Assembly: GCF_030814655.1 (NCBI RefSeq) | Contig: NZ_JAUSVK010000001.1 | Coordinates: forward strand, 4,595,001-4,659,000 | Direction of reading: 5' to 3' | From: Labrys monachus | GTDB taxonomy: Bacteria > Pseudomonadota > Alphaproteobacteria > Rhizobiales > Labraceae | DNA: 64,000 nt | Shown: positions 8,216 through 17,307 of the stretch, one piece after another | Layout: each line of letters opens with the position of its first letter | Position numbering within the stretch: the first letter of the stretch is position 1 | Translations under genes and position numbers: made by a program | The notes under the pieces: generated by a model | Seen by the model: the letters and a program-made list of their open reading frames with translations, nothing else | The model's database searches: none | Told to the model about the DNA's origin: nothing

Positions 8216-9298
8216 ATGCCCGTCCTACTCCAAGGTTTGACCTCGCTGACCGATCCTGTCGACCGCGATATCGCCGTCGACCTGCCGGGCCTTGCCGGCG
8301 AGACGGTGAGGCTCGACGCCCGCGGCTGGCTCGCATGTCCCTCCCTGTACGATGCGGATACGTTCCTGCCGCTGGACGGCGGCGGCCTGCGGGACGGCGA
8401 TGTCGAGACCGCCCTTCGCGGCGGCGTGTCGACCCTCAATTGCAGCGTGGACTGGCATCGCTTCACCGATCCGCGCGAGCGCGGCCCGCTCCTGTCGCTG
8501 GCCGGGTGCAGCCGCCTGCCCTCGGTGCGCCTGCTTCCGACGGCGCCCCCCGACGGCGACAATTCCGGATTTCCGGCATGGCTCGCCGGCTTTGCCGGCG
8601 AGGCGGCCGACCTGCCGGTGCTGAAGGCCTGCAAGCTCTATGCCCGCGCGCCGGACTTCGCGCGCAACCTGGAGGCCGTGTGGAGCGCCGGATGGCTGGC
8701 CATGGTCTTCGTGCAGGATGCGCGGATGGTGGCGGATCTCGCCGAGTCCGGCGGCAGGATCTGCTTCCGCCATGCGACCTCGGTCGACGACGTCGCCGCC
8801 ATGCGCGGCTCGAGACAGGGCACCCGCATCGCCACCTCGCCGCAGTATCTCCTGCCGCTCCCGGCCGATACCCGCCGGAACCTCGTGGTGCGGCCTTCGC
8901 CGCTTAGCGATGAGATCAGGGCGCCCTTCGCCAGGGACGTCCTGTCGCTCGTCGACGTGATCGCCACCGATCACGTCGCGCCCGGCGCGACGGCGGGACC
9001 GGGCCTGCGCCTGCAGCAGCATTTCCTGCCCGCGCTTCTCGCGCTCGCCGAACGGGAAGGGCTCGACAAGGCGGCCCTGCTCGACAAGGCGGGCGCCTCC
9101 GCCGCGGCGGTCTTCGGGGCGGAGCACCGTGACGGCGTGGCGATTCTCGCGCCGCGCAGCGCCGGCGGCACGGCGCCGGAGATCCGCGATCCCGAACGCG
9201 AGCCGTTCTCCGCCGCCCTCTTCACCCATGAAGTGGTGGCGATCGTCTCCGGCGGGAGCGCCGCCGCAACGCCGGCCTTCGGCAAATTCATCCGATAA
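8216..9298 (+). CDS. dihydroorotase-like amidohydrolase homologue with altered metal site
   Basis: Protein of 360 aa that aligns by eye with cyclic amidohydrolases (dihydroorotase/hydantoinase): GWLACPSLYDADTF at residues 37-50 sits where these enzymes have PGxxDxHxH, Lys137/Lys140 lie where the carboxylated lysine is expected (LKACKLY), His186 is in CFRHATS and Asp252 is in ATDHVAP. The two early metal-binding histidines are replaced by Asp48 and Phe50, so the usual two-metal site cannot form as such. It may be a one-metal enzyme, a scaffold or a binding protein. It heads the operon with the ABC importer and FMN enzyme and lies directly behind the LacI-type operator. Confidence 0.7.
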   Translation: MPVLLQGLTSLTDPVDRDIAVDLPGLAGETVRLDARGWLACPSLYDADTFLPLDGGGLRDGDVETALRGGVSTLNCSVDWHRFTDPRERGPLLSLAGCSRLPSVRLLPTAPPDGDNSGFPAWLAGFAGEAADLPVLKACKLYARAPDFARNLEAVWSAGWLAMVFVQDARMVADLAESGGRICFRHATSVDDVAAMRGSRQGTRIATSPQYLLPLPADTRRNLVVRPSPLSDEIRAPFARDVLSLVDVIATDHVAPGATAGPGLRLQQHFLPALLALAEREGLDKAALLDKAGASAAAVFGAEHRDGVAILAPRSAGGTAPEIRDPEREPFSAALFTHEVVAIVSGGSAAATPAFGKFIR

Positions 9299-9313
9299 CA
9301 AAGGGGAACCAAG

Positions 9314-10198
9314 ATGATAGGACGCCTACTCGCCTCTCTCACGCTCGGCCTGGCCGCCGGCCTGTTGCTCTCGCAGCTGCCGGTCAAGGCGGCCGAGCTG
9401 CCGACCGTCGAGGCGTTCGGCAAGACGCCGGAATGCGCCGCGCTGCGGACCAAATATCCTGCCCTCACCGGCAAGAAGCTCACCATCGGCCTCGGCGGCT
9501 ATACGGTCGGCTTCGAGGCGCCCAGCGCCGCCGACCCGACCGTCATCGAAGGCCTCGACCCCGACCTCATCAATTACATGAGCGCCTGCCTGGGCTTCAC
9601 CTACGAATTCCAGAACGGATCCTTCAACGTCCTGCTGACCTCGATCACCAGCGGGCGGGCCGATATGGGCCCCTCGCTCTACGTCACCGACGTGCGCCGC
9701 AAGCAGGTCGCCTTCATCTCGAACTTCGCGGTCATCGACGGCTCGGTGGTGCGCAAGGGCGAGGCGCACAAGATGACATCGCTCGACAGCCTGTGCGGCG
9801 CCACGGTGGCGGCGGCAGCCGGCACCTATGAAGCCGTCAATCTCGTTCCACCGCAGTCGGAGAAGTGCAAGGCGGCGGGCAAGCCCGAGGTCAACCTGCT
9901 GCTCGTCCAGAACACCGACAACAGCGTGCAGGCCGTGCAGAGCGGCCGGGCCGACATCTATCTGACCGCGCTGTCCGACGCCAACGCCCTGGCCAAATCC
10001 GCCTCGGGCCTCGAGAACGCCTTCTCGATCGACCTGCCGATCCTCAACGGCTTCCCGATCGCCAAGGAGAACACGCTGATGCGCGGGGCGGTGCTCGATG
10101 CGATGAAGGCGATCCAGGCGCAGGGCATCGAGAAGGTCCTGCTGGCGAAATGGGGCCAGGGCGCGGAGTCCGAGCGTCCCGCCGAAGACAAGGAGTGA
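9314..10198 (+). CDS. polar amino acid-type ABC transporter substrate-binding protein (family 3)
   Basis: Periplasmic binding protein of 294 aa. A signal peptide covers about residues 1-26 (hydrophobic LLASLTLGLAAGLLL, cleavage after a VKA-like site). The mature part has the SBP_bac_3 pattern: KLTIGLGGYTVGFE, GLDPDLINYMSACLG, FNVLLTSITSGRADMG and a C-terminal KENTLMRGAVLDAMK region. It delivers ligand to the fused permease-ATPase encoded 43 bp downstream. The family binds amino acids and related small compounds; the ligand is unknown. RBS AAGGGGAA lies before the ATG. Confidence 0.9.
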   Translation: MIGRLLASLTLGLAAGLLLSQLPVKAAELPTVEAFGKTPECAALRTKYPALTGKKLTIGLGGYTVGFEAPSAADPTVIEGLDPDLINYMSACLGFTYEFQNGSFNVLLTSITSGRADMGPSLYVTDVRRKQVAFISNFAVIDGSVVRKGEAHKMTSLDSLCGATVAAAAGTYEAVNLVPPQSEKCKAAGKPEVNLLLVQNTDNSVQAVQSGRADIYLTALSDANALAKSASGLENAFSIDLPILNGFPIAKENTLMRGAVLDAMKAIQAQGIEKVLLAKWGQGAESERPAEDKE

Positions 10199-10241
10199 CG
10201 GCGAAGACGAGGCGAAGCGCCGGCATCCACGAGGAAGAGGC

Positions 10242-11825
10242 ATGGAAGCGTTCTTTCACTACCTGACCCTGCCCTTCCTGCTGGAAGGCTGCCTGATCGT
10301 CGTCGCCCTGATGGTGCTGTCCCTTCTCGGCGGCCTGGTCGTCGGCCTCGGCCTGGCGCTGGCGAGCGATTCGAAGCGCTGGTGGCTGCGCTATCCCGTG
10401 CGCGCCTATATCTACATCATCCGCGGAACGCCCCAGCTCCTCCAGCTCATCCTGCTGTTCAACGTGCTGCCGCAGGCCGGCATCTATCTCAGCGCGTTCA
10501 CGAGTGCGCTGCTCGCCCTCACCATCAACGAGACCGCCTTCTGCGCGGAGATCATCCGCGGCGGCATCGGCTCGGTCGACCGCGACCAGCGCATGGCGGC
10601 GGAGGCCTTCGGCTTCTCCCGCGGGACGGAACTCTTCGTCATCGTCCTGCCCCAGGCCCTGCGCGCCATCATCCCGACCCTCGGCAACGAAGCCGTCGGC
10701 CTGCTGAAATCGACCTCGCTCGCCTCCGTGGTCGGCGTCAACGAGCTGACGCTGCGCAGCCAGACCATCGTTTCGCAGAATTTCGAGTTCCTGCCGGTGC
10801 TCGTCGCCTCCGGCACGATGTATATCGTCATGTCGACGGTGCTGGCCTGGGGGCAGCAATATATGGAGCAGCGCTTCAGCCTGGCGGAGAAGGCCAGGCG
10901 CGGCGCGGTCCGCCCGCTCCCGAAAGCCGGCGCCGGCCTGCCCGCGGAAACGCCGCCTCTCGACGTCCCCGCCCCTCGGGCCGCAGACCTGCAGACGGCC
11001 GGGACGCTGCTGGCCTTCGAAGGCATCCATATCGGCTATCGCGGCGTCGAGGTCATCAAGGGCGTCGACCTGCGCATCCGAGCGGGCGAGGTGGTCGCGC
11101 TGCTCGGGCGTTCCGGTTCCGGCAAGAGCACGCTGCTGAAATCGGTCCTCGCGCTGACCACGCCGACCGCCGGCCGCATCCTGGTCGCCGGCAAGCCGAT
11201 CGGGTCGGCGGGGACCGGACGGCCTTTGCCCTATCGGAAGCTCGTCCAGGCCCGCGCCGCTGCCCGGATCGGCATGGTGTTCCAGAACTTCGCCCTCTTC
11301 GGACATCTCACCGCGCTCGAGAACGCCATGTCCATCCCGCGCTGGGTTCAGCGCCTGGCCTCCAACGAGGCCGCCCATCGCGGCCGCGTCGCCCTGATCA
11401 AGGTCGGCCTGGCCGGGTTCGCCGACCGGCTGCCCCATGAATTGTCCGGCGGCCAGCAGCAGCGCGTCGGCATCGCCCGCGCGCTCGCCGGCGACCCGCA
11501 GTTGCTCCTGTTCGACGAGCCCACCTCGGCGCTCGACCCCGAGCTCGTCGGCGAAGTCAACCAGACCATCCGCTCCCTCGCCCATACCGGCATCACCATG
11601 TTGCTGAGCACCCACGACATCGGCTTTGCGGCGAGCGTCGCCGACCGCATCGTCTTCCTCGACGGCGGCCGCATCGCCGAGGAAGGCGGGCCGGACATCC
11701 TCGCCCGCCCCGCCACCCCGGCGCTGGCCTCCTTCCTCCGGCACATGCCGGCCGAGGAAGGGCGCGGCGAGCCGGAGGTCGCGCTCCCCGTAAGCATCGG
11801 GCAGAGCGCCGGAGCAGAGCGATGA
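10242..11825 (+). CDS. fused amino acid ABC transporter permease and ATP-binding protein
   Basis: Single chain of 527 aa. Residues 1 to about 215 are a HisM/GlnP-type permease (IIRGTPQLLQL near residues 62-72, the EAA loop around ERDQ..AAEAFG, five hydrophobic segments). After a Pro/Ala-rich linker (about 225-255) comes a GlnQ-type ATPase with Walker A GRSGSGKST (about 288-296), signature LSGGQQQR (about 401-408) and Walker B LLLFDEP (about 421-427). Two separate genes are the usual arrangement; fusion makes a symmetric dimer the likely transporter. The ATG of the FMN enzyme gene overlaps the stop by four bases (ATGA). Confidence 0.92.
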   Translation: MEAFFHYLTLPFLLEGCLIVVALMVLSLLGGLVVGLGLALASDSKRWWLRYPVRAYIYIIRGTPQLLQLILLFNVLPQAGIYLSAFTSALLALTINETAFCAEIIRGGIGSVDRDQRMAAEAFGFSRGTELFVIVLPQALRAIIPTLGNEAVGLLKSTSLASVVGVNELTLRSQTIVSQNFEFLPVLVASGTMYIVMSTVLAWGQQYMEQRFSLAEKARRGAVRPLPKAGAGLPAETPPLDVPAPRAADLQTAGTLLAFEGIHIGYRGVEVIKGVDLRIRAGEVVALLGRSGSGKSTLLKSVLALTTPTAGRILVAGKPIGSAGTGRPLPYRKLVQARAAARIGMVFQNFALFGHLTALENAMSIPRWVQRLASNEAAHRGRVALIKVGLAGFADRLPHELSGGQQQRVGIARALAGDPQLLLFDEPTSALDPELVGEVNQTIRSLAHTGITMLLSTHDIGFAASVADRIVFLDGGRIAEEGGPDILARPATPALASFLRHMPAEEGRGEPEVALPVSIGQSAGAER

Positions 11826-12874
11826 GCATCAAGACGGATCTCCACGCGGCGGCGAGACGCGCCCTCGGCGAAGAACTCCATCGCTATGTGCAGGGACAGC
11901 CGATCGATCTGGCCGAAGGCGCCGGCGACCCGAACGAGGCGGCCTTCGCCGCCTACCGGCTGATCCCGCGGACGATGCGCGGCCAGGCCGGCATCGACCT
12001 CGCCACGCCCTTCTTCGGAGAGGACCTGCCGGCCCCCCTCGCCGTGGGCGCCTATGCCGCCGACCGCCTCCTGTCGCCGGACGGCATCGGCCCGATCGCG
12101 AAAGTCTGCCATGCGCTCGGCCTGCCGCTCATCGTCTCCGAGGAATGCATCACGCCGCTGGCGGAGATCGCGGCGATGCATGGCCGGCTCTGGCTGCAGC
12201 TGCGCGCCGCCGGGCCGAAGGATCGCGTCCTCCGCCTCGTCGACGAGGCGGCGCGGCACGGCGCCCGGGGCGTGGTGCTGACCGTGCTGGCGCCGGTGCA
12301 TCCGCGCCCCGGCCTCCATCCGGGCGGCGTCGACATCGCCGGACGCATCGGCGAGCGGGGCTGGAGCACCATCGGCGATCCCTCCGGCGTCGCCGCCCTG
12401 CCGCCCTTCCCGGCCTGGAGCTGGACGGATGTCGCCGACGTGCAGCGCCACGCCGCGGCAGCGGGCCTCGCCGTCATCGCCAAGGGCATCCTGCATCCCG
12501 ACGACGGCGCCGCCGCGCTCGAAACGGGATGCGCCGGGCTGCTGGTCTCCAACATCGGAGCGAGGCAGTTCGGGCGCTGGGTCGCCGCCGTGGACCGTAT
12601 CGGCACCGTCCGGGCGCGCTGCGGCGACAAGGCCGCGATCCTCGTCGACGGCGGCATCCGCAACGGCGGCGACATCGTGATCGCCAGCCTGCTCGGCGCC
12701 GACATCGCGGTCGTCGTGCGGCCGGTGATCCTGGCCCTGGCGGCGGGCGGAGAGAGCGCGGTGCGCCGTCTTCTGCTGTCCCTCATCGACGAGACGGCGG
12801 CGATCGCGAGCTGGATGGGCGCGGCGAAGCTCGGCGATCTCGGCGCCGACCAGATCATCCGCGCACAGGCCTAG
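11822..12874 (+). CDS. FMN-dependent alpha-hydroxy-acid oxidase-like protein lacking the catalytic histidine
   Basis: TIM-barrel flavoprotein of 350 aa in the lactate/glycolate oxidase family. Visible FMN features are Lys221 (VIAKGI) and the phosphate-binding DGGIRNGGD with the following LGADIAVVVRP. The signature that normally reads SNHGxRQ is SNIGARQ (243-249): the catalytic base His is Ile245, while the substrate-binding Arg248 is kept. The enzyme may therefore run a different reaction or be a sensor/binding protein. It overlaps the ABC gene by four bases and ends two bases before the LacI gene's ATG, so it is part of the same transcript. Confidence 0.82.
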   Translation: MSIKTDLHAAARRALGEELHRYVQGQPIDLAEGAGDPNEAAFAAYRLIPRTMRGQAGIDLATPFFGEDLPAPLAVGAYAADRLLSPDGIGPIAKVCHALGLPLIVSEECITPLAEIAAMHGRLWLQLRAAGPKDRVLRLVDEAARHGARGVVLTVLAPVHPRPGLHPGGVDIAGRIGERGWSTIGDPSGVAALPPFPAWSWTDVADVQRHAAAAGLAVIAKGILHPDDGAAALETGCAGLLVSNIGARQFGRWVAAVDRIGTVRARCGDKAAILVDGGIRNGGDIVIASLLGADIAVVVRPVILALAAGGESAVRRLLLSLIDETAAIASWMGAAKLGDLGADQIIRAQA

Positions 12875-12876
12875 CC

Positions 12877-13959
12877 ATGCGGGGAAAGCGATCCGGATCC
12901 CGATCGACGATAGCGGATGTGGCGGACCGCGCGGGCGTCTCGGCGGCGACGGTATCGCGGGTGCTCAACGGCGGATATCCCGTTTCCAAGCCCATCCGCG
13001 ACAGGGTGCTCGCCGCCGTCTCGGACATCGATTATGTCCAGAACGCCCATGCTCAGGCCCTCGTCCAGGCGAGGACGGGCATCGTCGGCGTGGTGCTGGC
13101 CGACGTGTCGGATCCCTTCTATTCGGAGATCATCCGCCCGATCCAGAGGATCTGCAACGAGAACGGACGCCTGATCGTCATCGGCAGCACGCAGGGCGAC
13201 GCGGCGACCGAGGATTCCTATCTCCAGACCCTCCGCAGCCAGCGGGTCGATGCGGTCATCGTGCTCGGCGGCGGCAGCGACGACGAGAGGATCCAGTCCT
13301 CCATCGTCCGGCAGTCCGCCGCCTTCGCCCGCGACGACCGCAAGCTCGTCCTCTGCGGACGGCCGACGCCGCCGGGCGCCAGCGGCGTCCTCGCCGTCGA
13401 GGTCGACAATTTCGACGCCGGCCGGCAGGCGACACGCTGCCTCGTGCGGGAGGGGCATCGGCGCATCCTGTTCGTGGGCGGCCCCGCCGGCTCGACCACG
13501 TCGCGGGATCGCCTGCTCGGATTTCGCAGCGAGGCCGAGCAGCTCGGCCTCGCCCCGTCCGACTATGCCGTCGAGGAAGGCGATTTCAGCCGCAGGTCCG
13601 GCTATGACTGCGTCCGGCGCCTCCGGCCGCTGGAGGCCGGCTTCACCGCCGTGTTCGCGGCAAACGACCTCATGGCCGTCGGCGCCATGGCGGCGCTGCG
13701 CGAGGCGGGCGTCGCCGTGCCTCGGGACATGTCGGTCATCGGCATCGACGACGTCCCGCTCGCGGCGGACATGGTCCCGCGCCTCAGCACCGTGCGGCTG
13801 CCCCTGGAGGAGATGGGTGCCCTCGCAGCGCGGATCGCGCTCGGCCTCGACGCGGAACCGCCGCCGGTCCCGCTGCCGGTCGCGCTCGTACGCGGCGCCA
13901 CGGTGGCACCGCCGAGGCCCGGCGGGCATCGGGAGCCGATCTCGCCGCTCCATCCCTGA
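12877..13959 (+). CDS. LacI-family transcriptional regulator
   Basis: Regulator of 360 aa with the N-terminal helix-turn-helix TIADVADRAGVSAATVSRVL (residues 11-30), a hinge helix region around 45-60 and a periplasmic-binding-protein-like ligand domain (IVGVVLADVSDPFYSEI, then DDERIQSS, and the C-terminal VIGIDDVPLA). It is the last gene of the operon that begins at 8216, so it probably controls its own operon by binding the GAAARCGYTTTC sites found upstream. The effector would be the imported substrate or a product. Confidence 0.92.
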   Translation: MRGKRSGSRSTIADVADRAGVSAATVSRVLNGGYPVSKPIRDRVLAAVSDIDYVQNAHAQALVQARTGIVGVVLADVSDPFYSEIIRPIQRICNENGRLIVIGSTQGDAATEDSYLQTLRSQRVDAVIVLGGGSDDERIQSSIVRQSAAFARDDRKLVLCGRPTPPGASGVLAVEVDNFDAGRQATRCLVREGHRRILFVGGPAGSTTSRDRLLGFRSEAEQLGLAPSDYAVEEGDFSRRSGYDCVRRLRPLEAGFTAVFAANDLMAVGAMAALREAGVAVPRDMSVIGIDDVPLAADMVPRLSTVRLPLEEMGALAARIALGLDAEPPPVPLPVALVRGATVAPPRPGGHREPISPLHP

Positions 13960-13971
13960 TGGGTCGCGGAC

Positions 13972-13991
13972 GCGCGGCATAGCGGCCGCGC
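13972..13991. terminator. GC hairpin between convergent operons, possible bidirectional terminator
   Basis: GCGCGGC and GCCGCGC form a 7-bp stem with loop ATAGCG in the 40-bp gap between the LacI gene and the convergent sugar-binding-protein gene. There is no T-run, so strength is doubtful. Confidence 0.35.
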
Positions 13992-13999
13992 CGCCGACC

Positions 14000-15223
14000 T
14001 CATTCGGTCGGCACGATCTCGACCTTGGGCACCTTCGCGTCGCCGGTGAAGAACTGGTCGAAATAGGCGTCGTCGACGAGATGGAGGTCCTTGCCGTTGG
14101 CGAAACAGGTGCTCTGCACCGTCATCGACGGCTCGTAGTAGTCGTCGAGGTTGGCGTTGGTGATGCTGGGCAGCGGGAAGAAGATGGTGTTGACCTTGGG
14201 CTTGCGCCCGACCATCGCGTGGAGCGCCGGAACGAAGGCCTCATAGGCGGTCGGGCCGCCATCCTGCACCAGGGTGATGGTATCGAGCTTCTGCTTCTTC
14301 CAGAAAGCGAGGAAGCTGCAATTGTTGGTCACGTCCGTGACGATCGGAACGGGACGGCCCGACTGCTGGAAGGCCTGCCCGATGCCGACGCCCATATTGC
14401 CCGTCGACCAGGCGGCATCGACCTTCTGCGGATGGGTGGCGAGGAATTTCAGCATCTCCGACTTGGCGACCGAGCCCGTCCACATGCCGTAGAGGTCGCC
14501 GGTGACCTCGATGCCGGGATAGGCCTTGGCCGCCTCCAGGAAGGCATCCCGGTTCGCCGCCGTGTCCGAGGTGCCGGGCTGGCCGTTCATCATCACGACG
14601 TTGCCCTTGCCCTTCAGCGCCTTCATGATCCAGTCGCCCTGCGCCTTGGCGTAGAAATAGGCGTTCCTGGCGACGTTGAGGGCGCCGGGGCAGGTCACCG
14701 GCGCATCGATGGTCACCACGAGGATGCCCTTGTCGAAGGCGTCCTTGATGGCGGAGCACAGGCCGGTGGCGGAACCGGGATAGCTCATGATCAGATCGCA
14801 GCCCTGGGCGATCTGGGCTTTCAGCTGCGTCAGTTCGAGATTGATGTCGCCATTGGAGTTGGTGACGATCAGGTCCGGCTTGGCGAGGCCCTGATCGGCC
14901 AGTTGCCTGGTGAGAGCCTTCAGTTCGGCCACGAGGTTGGCCCGCCAGGAATTGCCCAGATAGGAATCATTGTGGCAGATCTGCCAGGGCGGCGCGTGCG
15001 GCTTCCAGTTGGCGAGCGGGTCGCTGACGATGTCGGCGGAATACCAATAACCGTCGTAATACTGAACGGCGTCCTTCGGGACGGCCGCCAACGCCCTGGC
15101 CTGCTCCTCCACAGTCGGCGCCGCGGCCCCGACGGACGACAGACCGAGGGCCGCGATCGCAGCCGCAATGACGCACGCCGCGCAAAGGCGCAGCAATTTC
15201 TTGCACATCTCAAAGCCGAGCAT
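14000..15223 (-). CDS. sugar-type ABC transporter substrate-binding protein (second of two)
   Basis: Periplasmic binding protein of 407 aa with a signal peptide (charged start CKKLLRL then AACVIAAAIAALGL). The mature part has the type I periplasmic fold marks of the RbsB group: VTNSNGDINLELTQLKAQIAQGCDLIMSYP region, VTIDAPVTCPG and GDWIMKALKGKGNVVMMNG. The ATG at 15223 has GGAG ten bases upstream; a GTG at 15232 lies too close to that RBS. It is the last gene of the minus-strand operon that begins with another, unlike binding protein at 20258, so one membrane complex probably serves two receptors. Confidence 0.88.
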   Translation of the reverse strand: MLGFEMCKKLLRLCAACVIAAAIAALGLSSVGAAAPTVEEQARALAAVPKDAVQYYDGYWYSADIVSDPLANWKPHAPPWQICHNDSYLGNSWRANLVAELKALTRQLADQGLAKPDLIVTNSNGDINLELTQLKAQIAQGCDLIMSYPGSATGLCSAIKDAFDKGILVVTIDAPVTCPGALNVARNAYFYAKAQGDWIMKALKGKGNVVMMNGQPGTSDTAANRDAFLEAAKAYPGIEVTGDLYGMWTGSVAKSEMLKFLATHPQKVDAAWSTGNMGVGIGQAFQQSGRPVPIVTDVTNNCSFLAFWKKQKLDTITLVQDGGPTAYEAFVPALHAMVGRKPKVNTIFFPLPSITNANLDDYYEPSMTVQSTCFANGKDLHLVDDAYFDQFFTGDAKVPKVEIVPTE

Positions 15224-15292
15224 CACGTTCACTCTCCGAGGTCTCGTTGAATATTGCCGTACGGCGCTGCCGGATTTGGGTGGGCCAGGCCG

Positions 15293-16303
15293 TCAGCGCC
15301 GAAGGAGCCCATCAGACATCACGGCGACGATGATGATGGCGCCCTTGAGGATCGCCTGATAGGCGGGCCCGACCCCGGTCACGCTCAATCCGTTGTCGAT
15401 CACGCCGATGATCAGCACGCCGAGAAACACGCCGAGGATGCTTCCCTTGCCGCCCGACAGGCTGACGCCGCCGATGGCGACGGCGGCGATCGTCGACAGT
15501 TCCAGCCCCGTCGACTGGGCCAGCGTCGCGCTCATGTAGCGCGACATGCTGATGACGGCGCCGATCGCGTAGAAGAAGCCCGCGGCGGCGAAGACGGCGA
15601 TGCGGACCCGCACGACCCGCACACCGCTGATGAAGGCGGTGCGCGCATTGCCGCCCACGGCGTAGATCTCCGCGCCGAAGGCCGTGCGATGCAGCAGGAA
15701 ATGGCTGAGGGCCACGACGATGAAGAACAGGATCACCGGGTTGGGGACGTGCAGCAGGCTTCCCTGGCCGATAAAGGCGATGCTCGCCGGCAGCTTATCG
15801 ACGAAGCCGCTGCCCGTGACCTGATAGGCAAGCCCGTTGCCGATCTGCCAGGCGCCGAGGGTGACGATCAGGGCGGGCAGCCGCAGCCGGGCGACGAGTG
15901 TGCCGCTGGCGGTGCCGAACGCCACGCCGACCGCGATCATCGCGGCGATGCCCAGGACCGGCGATATCGGCGTGCCGAACAGGCTGTATTGCGGATTCAT
16001 CGTGATGAGGCTGCCGCCAGTCATCAAGGCGGCCGCCATCACCCCGCTCACCGAGAGGTCGAGGCCCGCCGTCAGCACCACCATCGCCTGTCCGCATGCC
16101 GCGATGCCCCTGATGGAAGACTGGATCAGCACGTTGGAAAGGTTCTCCAGGCCGATCGTGGCCCCGCGCGTGATCACGGCGAAGACCGCGACGAGCAGGA
16201 CGAGGATCGCAAGGCGGATGACATTGCCGCTCGTCAGCAAGTCGAGCCTCGCGCGCCTGTCACGGGAGAGTGCCGCCGCATTCTGTTGGCCGTCGACCGA
16301 CAC
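15293..16303 (-). CDS. sugar-type ABC transporter permease (RbsC family), second
   Basis: Permease of 336 aa with about eight to ten hydrophobic segments. The RbsC-type blocks GLDLSVSGVMA, VARLRLPALIVTLGAWQIGNG (split about residues 115-135), FGAEIYAVGGNARTAFISG and AIGGVSLSGGKGSILG are visible. The start is taken as GTG at 16303 because GGAGG lies seven bases upstream; readings that begin further up run inside the neighbouring permease gene. It probably forms a heterodimer with the 16324-17307 product. Confidence 0.88.
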   Translation of the reverse strand: MSVDGQQNAAALSRDRRARLDLLTSGNVIRLAILVLLVAVFAVITRGATIGLENLSNVLIQSSIRGIAACGQAMVVLTAGLDLSVSGVMAAALMTGGSLITMNPQYSLFGTPISPVLGIAAMIAVGVAFGTASGTLVARLRLPALIVTLGAWQIGNGLAYQVTGSGFVDKLPASIAFIGQGSLLHVPNPVILFFIVVALSHFLLHRTAFGAEIYAVGGNARTAFISGVRVVRVRIAVFAAAGFFYAIGAVISMSRYMSATLAQSTGLELSTIAAVAIGGVSLSGGKGSILGVFLGVLIIGVIDNGLSVTGVGPAYQAILKGAIIIVAVMSDGLLRR

Positions 16304-16323
16304 GATCGTTCCTCCGAATAGGG

Positions 16324-17307
16324 TCAGGGCGTCGCCTGATCGAGCTGTCCGCGGCTGCGGAAGAACTCCATCGAGACGGCCAGGATGATGATGACGCCCT
16401 TGACCGTGTTCTGGACGTCGGTGCTCGCCCCCATCGCTCCGAGTCCGCTGTCGATGACGGCCAGGATCAGGGTGCCCAGCAGGACGCCGAGGATGGTGCC
16501 GCGCCCGCCATAGATGCTGACGCCGCCGACCGCCACGGCGGCGATGCTGTCCAGTTGCAGCCCGCTCAGGGTGCGGATGGAAACCGACATCATCCGGGAT
16601 TCGATCGACAGCGCGGCTAGGCCGACCATGAGGCCCGAAATGACGAAGACCAGGAACTGGACGCGCCGGACCTTGATGCCGGACAAATACGCGCTCGATG
16701 CATTGCCGCCGATGGCGTAGACGGAGCGCCCGAAGGACGTGTGCCGCAGCACGAAATGGGCGATCGCGAACAGAAGAAACATCTCGATCACCGGGAAGGG
16801 TATGCCGGCGATCTTCCCCTGCCCGACGATGCCGAGCGCCGGCGGCAGGTTGGTGATGGTGTAGCCGCCGCCCACGACCTGGGCGAGGCCGAAGCCGATC
16901 TGCCACGTCCCCAGTGTGGCGATCAGCGCCGGCACACGCAGCCGCGATACAAGCAGGCCGTTGGCCGCCCCCATCGCCATGCCGACGAGAAGGATGATGG
17001 CGACGCCCGCCGCCACCGGCCAGGGATCGCCGCCGACGATGTTCAGGTCGAACCGGCTCGTCATCGTCGAGGCGGCGAGCACGCTCGCAAACACGCCGAT
17101 GCCGTAGAGCGAGACGTCGATCGCGCCGGTCAGCACCACGAAGGCCTGCCCGATCGCGGCAATGCCGATGATGGAGCTCTGCAGGAGGATGTTAGACAGG
17201 CCGAGCGCGCTATAGGTGGTGCCATTGGTCAGGAGACCGAAGACCGTCACCAGCAAGACGAGGATGACTGCGCGCAGGAAGTCGTCATTCCGCACCATGC
17301 CGCTCAT
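16324..17307 (-). CDS. sugar-type ABC transporter permease (RbsC family), first
   Basis: Permease of 327 aa with the family blocks GAIDVSLYGIGV, VSRLRVPALIATLGTWQIGFG region, FGRSVYAIGGNASSAYLSG and AVGGVSIYGGRGTILG. Its ATG overlaps the stop of the ATPase gene (ATGA) and it ends 20 bp before the second permease. The two permeases share the same motifs but clearly differ in sequence, so they are old paralogues and not a recent duplication. Confidence 0.9.
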   Translation of the reverse strand: MSGMVRNDDFLRAVILVLLVTVFGLLTNGTTYSALGLSNILLQSSIIGIAAIGQAFVVLTGAIDVSLYGIGVFASVLAASTMTSRFDLNIVGGDPWPVAAGVAIILLVGMAMGAANGLLVSRLRVPALIATLGTWQIGFGLAQVVGGGYTITNLPPALGIVGQGKIAGIPFPVIEMFLLFAIAHFVLRHTSFGRSVYAIGGNASSAYLSGIKVRRVQFLVFVISGLMVGLAALSIESRMMSVSIRTLSGLQLDSIAAVAVGGVSIYGGRGTILGVLLGTLILAVIDSGLGAMGASTDVQNTVKGVIIILAVSMEFFRSRGQLDQATP

